From contig JAEUIN010000104.1 in NCBI GenBank assembly GCA_016793115.1, forward strand, positions 1 to 38,435: a stretch of 38,435 nt of DNA, given 5' to 3'. The translations under genes and the position numbers were made by a program. How positions within the stretch are numbered: the stretch's first letter is position 1; each line of letters starts with the position of its first letter. The notes beneath the pieces were generated by a model. The model did not search any database. It was not told the DNA's origin and worked only from the letters and a program-made list of their open reading frames with translations. The stretch is from Planctomycetaceae bacterium (GTDB taxonomy: Bacteria; Planctomycetota; Planctomycetia; Pirellulales; PNKZ01). Shown here piece by piece: positions 33,155 to 38,435 of this stretch.

Positions 33155-33308
33155 CGGCGAAGTCAAAGTGGGGGAGCGTCATATTGCCGAACCGCGCGAG
33201 GGCGATCTCGGTCCGCGACACATTCCCCGGTGCCGCTGGATTCCCGCACAATTTATGCCAAAATCCGACGGAGGCCGTGCACTAGCACTTTCTAGAACGA
33301 GAGTTACT

Positions 33309-33370
33309 TCCGGCGGCGAAACGACTTGAAATGCCGATTGTGGGTCTCCACAATCCGAGTCGCCGGCTTT
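33309..33370. other. Structured intergenic element of unknown role
   Basis: A perfect 8-bp hairpin, GATTGTGG-GTCT-CCACAATC (33336-33355), is enclosed by shorter pairing segments CGACT (33322-33326) with AGTCG (33358-33362) and CCGG with CCGG. It lies in the 389-bp gap between convergent porin and DHOD-like genes, in which I see no gene. Confidence 0.35.
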
Positions 33371-33468
33371 GGAGGATAAATCAGTGGTCAGTCGTTGATC
33401 AGCACTGGTCGGCGTGTGATCGATTGTTGTTCGGAGCGATTTCGCACTGCGCCCGGCGGCTCACGCGT

Positions 33469-34533
33469 TTAGGTGTGCCAAGTCCGCCTGATTTCCAGAG
33501 CGGCCGCCGGACTCATCATCGCGGCCGTGGCGAGTTGTACGCTCCCCGCTCCGGCGACGAAGTAGCGCCGCACGTCCTCCGCCGTGAACGCGCCGCCGAC
33601 GCCGACGAGCGCCGCCGGCTTCACTCCCTGATGCAAATGCCGCTGGGTGACGATCCGTCGCACAAGCCGTGTTTGCGCGAGCGAAGCTTCGAGTATGCCC
33701 GCCCCGCAGATGCCGCGCGGCGCTCCGCCGAAGAGCTTCTTACCGCTCGGGTCGACGACCGGCGCGGCGACGCTGTTCGTCATCACCAGCCCGTCGACCC
33801 AGGGGCCGAGCGCTGCGGTGATCGCTTCCGCTTCCCGCTCGTCGCGCAAGTGGCCGATCTTTACGACCAGCGGCGTTTTGCCGATCGCCTCGCGCACGCG
33901 CTCGGCGCATTGTGCGGCGTAGCGCGGATGCTGGTAGAGTTGCCCGTCGCTGGTGCAAACGTTGGGGCACGAAAAATTCGTTTCGACGGCGTCGGCTCCG
34001 CTATCCACGGCCCACCGCGCGCACTGCGCGTAATCGTTCGCCAAATCCGCCACGGTCCACTCCGGTTGCTCCGTCGCCACGACCGAGACGACCAGCACCT
34101 TGCCGCGCGGCAGCAGCTTGCGCGTTTGCTCGACGTCGGCCCGCCAAACGCTCGGCGCTTTCGACGGCATGCCGAACGACACGGCCCACGTGCCGCGCAT
34201 CGTCGACGCAGCAGGCACCTCGCGTTCGCCGCCGACCATCTGCCCGCACTCGACCGGCACGAGGTTCGGCATTCCGTAACAGGCCCGCTCCACGCTCCGC
34301 ACCGTCTTATAGGTAAGCACGTCGAAGCCGAGGCTCGCGTAGTAGCGCACCCAACGCCCGTTCAAGAGCGGGCCGGCCGCGACTCCCAGCGGCGACGCCG
34401 TCGGCAGCCCGCAGAAATCCCAAGCGCCCTCGAATTCCGGCACGTCGACATCGACCGGCTCCGGCGCATGTTCATAATTCCAATCGTACGTCCGGCTCGG
34501 ATCGTAGCGCGGCAAGTCTGTCGGAGCGTTCAA
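33469..34533 (-). CDS. Dihydroorotate dehydrogenase-like FMN oxidoreductase
   Basis: 354 residues from a TTG at 34533, supported by GAGGA 8 nt upstream and no ATG or GTG in frame nearby. It has the DHOD-fold features: SPLGVAAGPLLNG near residues 47-59, YKTVRS (75-80) with the FMN-contacting Lys, NFSCPNV (186-192), K225 in VVKIG, TNS (252-254) and the FMN-phosphate loop GVGGAFTAED (311-320). An N-terminal extension of about 35 residues precedes the barrel. It resembles the DHOD/dihydropyrimidine dehydrogenase superfamily but differs enough from PyrD (for example NFSCPNV context and ends) that the substrate is uncertain. No pyrimidine gene is nearby. Confidence 0.82.
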   Translation of the reverse strand: MNAPTDLPRYDPSRTYDWNYEHAPEPVDVDVPEFEGAWDFCGLPTASPLGVAAGPLLNGRWVRYYASLGFDVLTYKTVRSVERACYGMPNLVPVECGQMVGGEREVPAASTMRGTWAVSFGMPSKAPSVWRADVEQTRKLLPRGKVLVVSVVATEQPEWTVADLANDYAQCARWAVDSGADAVETNFSCPNVCTSDGQLYQHPRYAAQCAERVREAIGKTPLVVKIGHLRDEREAEAITAALGPWVDGLVMTNSVAAPVVDPSGKKLFGGAPRGICGAGILEASLAQTRLVRRIVTQRHLHQGVKPAALVGVGGAFTAEDVRRYFVAGAGSVQLATAAMMSPAAALEIRRTWHT

Positions 34534-34617
34534 ACGGCATTCCTCGAGTAATTCACCAAGCGGCGTGTTCCGCGGTTTGAGAAACGTTCACCACCGTCGG
34601 ATGTCGCCGTCGCGCGT

Positions 34618-35337
34618 TTATCGGCCCGCCGTCGGCTGCGGAGAAGTCGCGGGCAACGAGATCGACGGGCCCGGACCAAACGGATTGCCGCCGCCGATCT
34701 TCGGCACCGCGGGAGTCGAGCCGGCAGGCGAGAGCGGACCGGAAGTGGGCAGCGTCACACCCGCGCCGAAGCCGGGCTGAGCGAACCCCGCGGCCCCGGC
34801 CTGCGAGCCCCCTTCAAGCGCAGGAATTCGCACGTCGATCGGCGTCGTCGCCGGGTTGGTGTTGAGCATCAGCGCATTGGGCGACGCCGCTCCGGCGCTC
34901 ACCGTCGGTCCGCCGATGCGGAGCGCCGGCCCGGCGTTTGGCGTCGCCGCGCCCGGCGTTGAGGCGGCCGGCTGCGCCAAGGCGGGCGCGAGCGACACGT
35001 TGGCGCCGACGCCGAGCAACTTCGCGCCGGATTCGGTCGGCTTCACGTCGTAGGACAGCCCCGGCTGTTCGTTGGCTTTGAATACCGGGGCCGCTTTCGA
35101 CTGCACCTTGGGTCCGCCCCCGCTCGACAGTTGCTCCGGCGTGATCGTCACGGGGCTGATCAACGGCGTTTTCGCTCCCGACGCCGCGGCGGGAGCCGCC
35201 ACAAGCGGCGTCGACGTCGTCGGCGATCCGGTTTGGGCGTCGCCGACTTCCTGCGTCCCGCCCCCCGTCTTGAAGTACACATAGCCGCCGCCGATCGCGA
35301 GCAAACCGACCACGGCTCCGGTTGTCAGAAGTTTCAT
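34618..35337 (-). CDS. Membrane-anchored low-complexity protein, unknown function
   Basis: 239 residues from the ATG at 35337; a start 9 codons upstream (35364) is also open. One hydrophobic helix (about 5-22, TTGAVVGLLAIGGGYVYF) is followed by Ala/Pro/Gly/Thr-rich sequence with little predicted structure (TTSTPLVAAPAAASGAK, PAASTPGAATPNAGPALRIGGP, GGGNPFGPGPSISLPA). I do not recognise it. Gene-like codon use and a sensible signal/anchor make it a probable real gene. It lies about 106 bp downstream of the sigma-54 activator gene in the same direction. Confidence 0.65.
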   Translation of the reverse strand: MKLLTTGAVVGLLAIGGGYVYFKTGGGTQEVGDAQTGSPTTSTPLVAAPAAASGAKTPLISPVTITPEQLSSGGGPKVQSKAAPVFKANEQPGLSYDVKPTESGAKLLGVGANVSLAPALAQPAASTPGAATPNAGPALRIGGPTVSAGAASPNALMLNTNPATTPIDVRIPALEGGSQAGAAGFAQPGFGAGVTLPTSGPLSPAGSTPAVPKIGGGNPFGPGPSISLPATSPQPTAGR

Positions 35338-35443
35338 CGATCGACCTGCGAGAATGCGGCGCACGGAAAGCGGTACGATTCATCGTAAATCGGCCGAACG
35401 CGCGGCGTCAAACGCCGTCGGCTCGGCGGCGCTGGGGAGCCTG

Positions 35444-38435
<2,992 letters not shown>

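Overview
The window is GC-rich DNA with 22 protein-coding genes that I accept (two cut by the window edges). It most resembles a planctomycete, probably of the Pirellulales. That assignment is an inference from gene content. The supporting genes are a very long Ser/Thr kinase-WD40 protein divergent from a short sigma-70/ECF-type factor, a HEAT/TPR exported protein, a bacterial TMTC-like membrane glycosyltransferase with TPRs, a SMP-30 family protein, a parallel beta-helix protein and a MacAB-like efflux operon with an unusually long outer-membrane component. I see no rRNA, tRNA, CRISPR array, prophage or plasmid gene.

Layout. 1-134: end of an unidentified gene. 134-596: mosaic of palindromic repeats. 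597-5333: minus-strand genes for a beta-propeller protein, a GspE/PilB-type ATPase with a STAS protein, an endonuclease/exonuclease/phosphatase-fold protein and a MoaB/MogA-like protein. 5536-6774: plus-strand HEAT/TPR exported protein. 6991-10381: overlapping minus-strand pair, an FAD oxidoreductase followed by a TMTC-like protein. 10382-11973: repeat-rich island around an IS200-like HUH transposase. 11974-17049: VWA protein and kinase-WD40 protein, minus strand. 17175-19221: sigma factor and beta-helix protein, plus strand. 19307-21663: SMP-30 protein and DAHP synthase (aroG-type), minus strand. 21906-28584: tripartite efflux system (permease, ATPase, adaptor, TolC-like protein), minus strand. 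28976-31106: coiled-coil membrane protein and rhomboid protease, plus strand. 31451-33079: phosphate-selective-type porin. 33469-35337: DHOD-like enzyme and a low-complexity membrane-anchored protein, minus strand. 35444-38435: membrane-integrated sigma-54 activator, open at the right edge.

The most interesting content is between the genes. At least four families of short palindromic repeats recur. One set (called P1-P4 here) forms a cassette of fixed order, P4-P2-P3-P3 reversed-P2 reversed-P1. In one copy (10976-11670) the transposase gene lies exactly between the two P3 hairpins. In two other copies (181-404 and 10713-10933) the same hairpins are separated by only 20-23 bp that look like the two ends of the transposase unit joined. 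This is what an autonomous REP/transposase element and its internally deleted, MITE-like derivatives would look like. Other families (A, B, D) often sit within a few bases of stop codons, and one copy supplies the last codons of the DAHP synthase gene.

Functional themes: envelope transport (efflux, porin, TolC-like), membrane-linked signalling (kinase/sigma pair, membrane sigma-54 activator, STAS protein) and a few core metabolic enzymes (DAHP synthase, MoaB-like, DHOD-like). Only the efflux genes form a convincing multi-gene system; the rest are small independent units separated by repeats.
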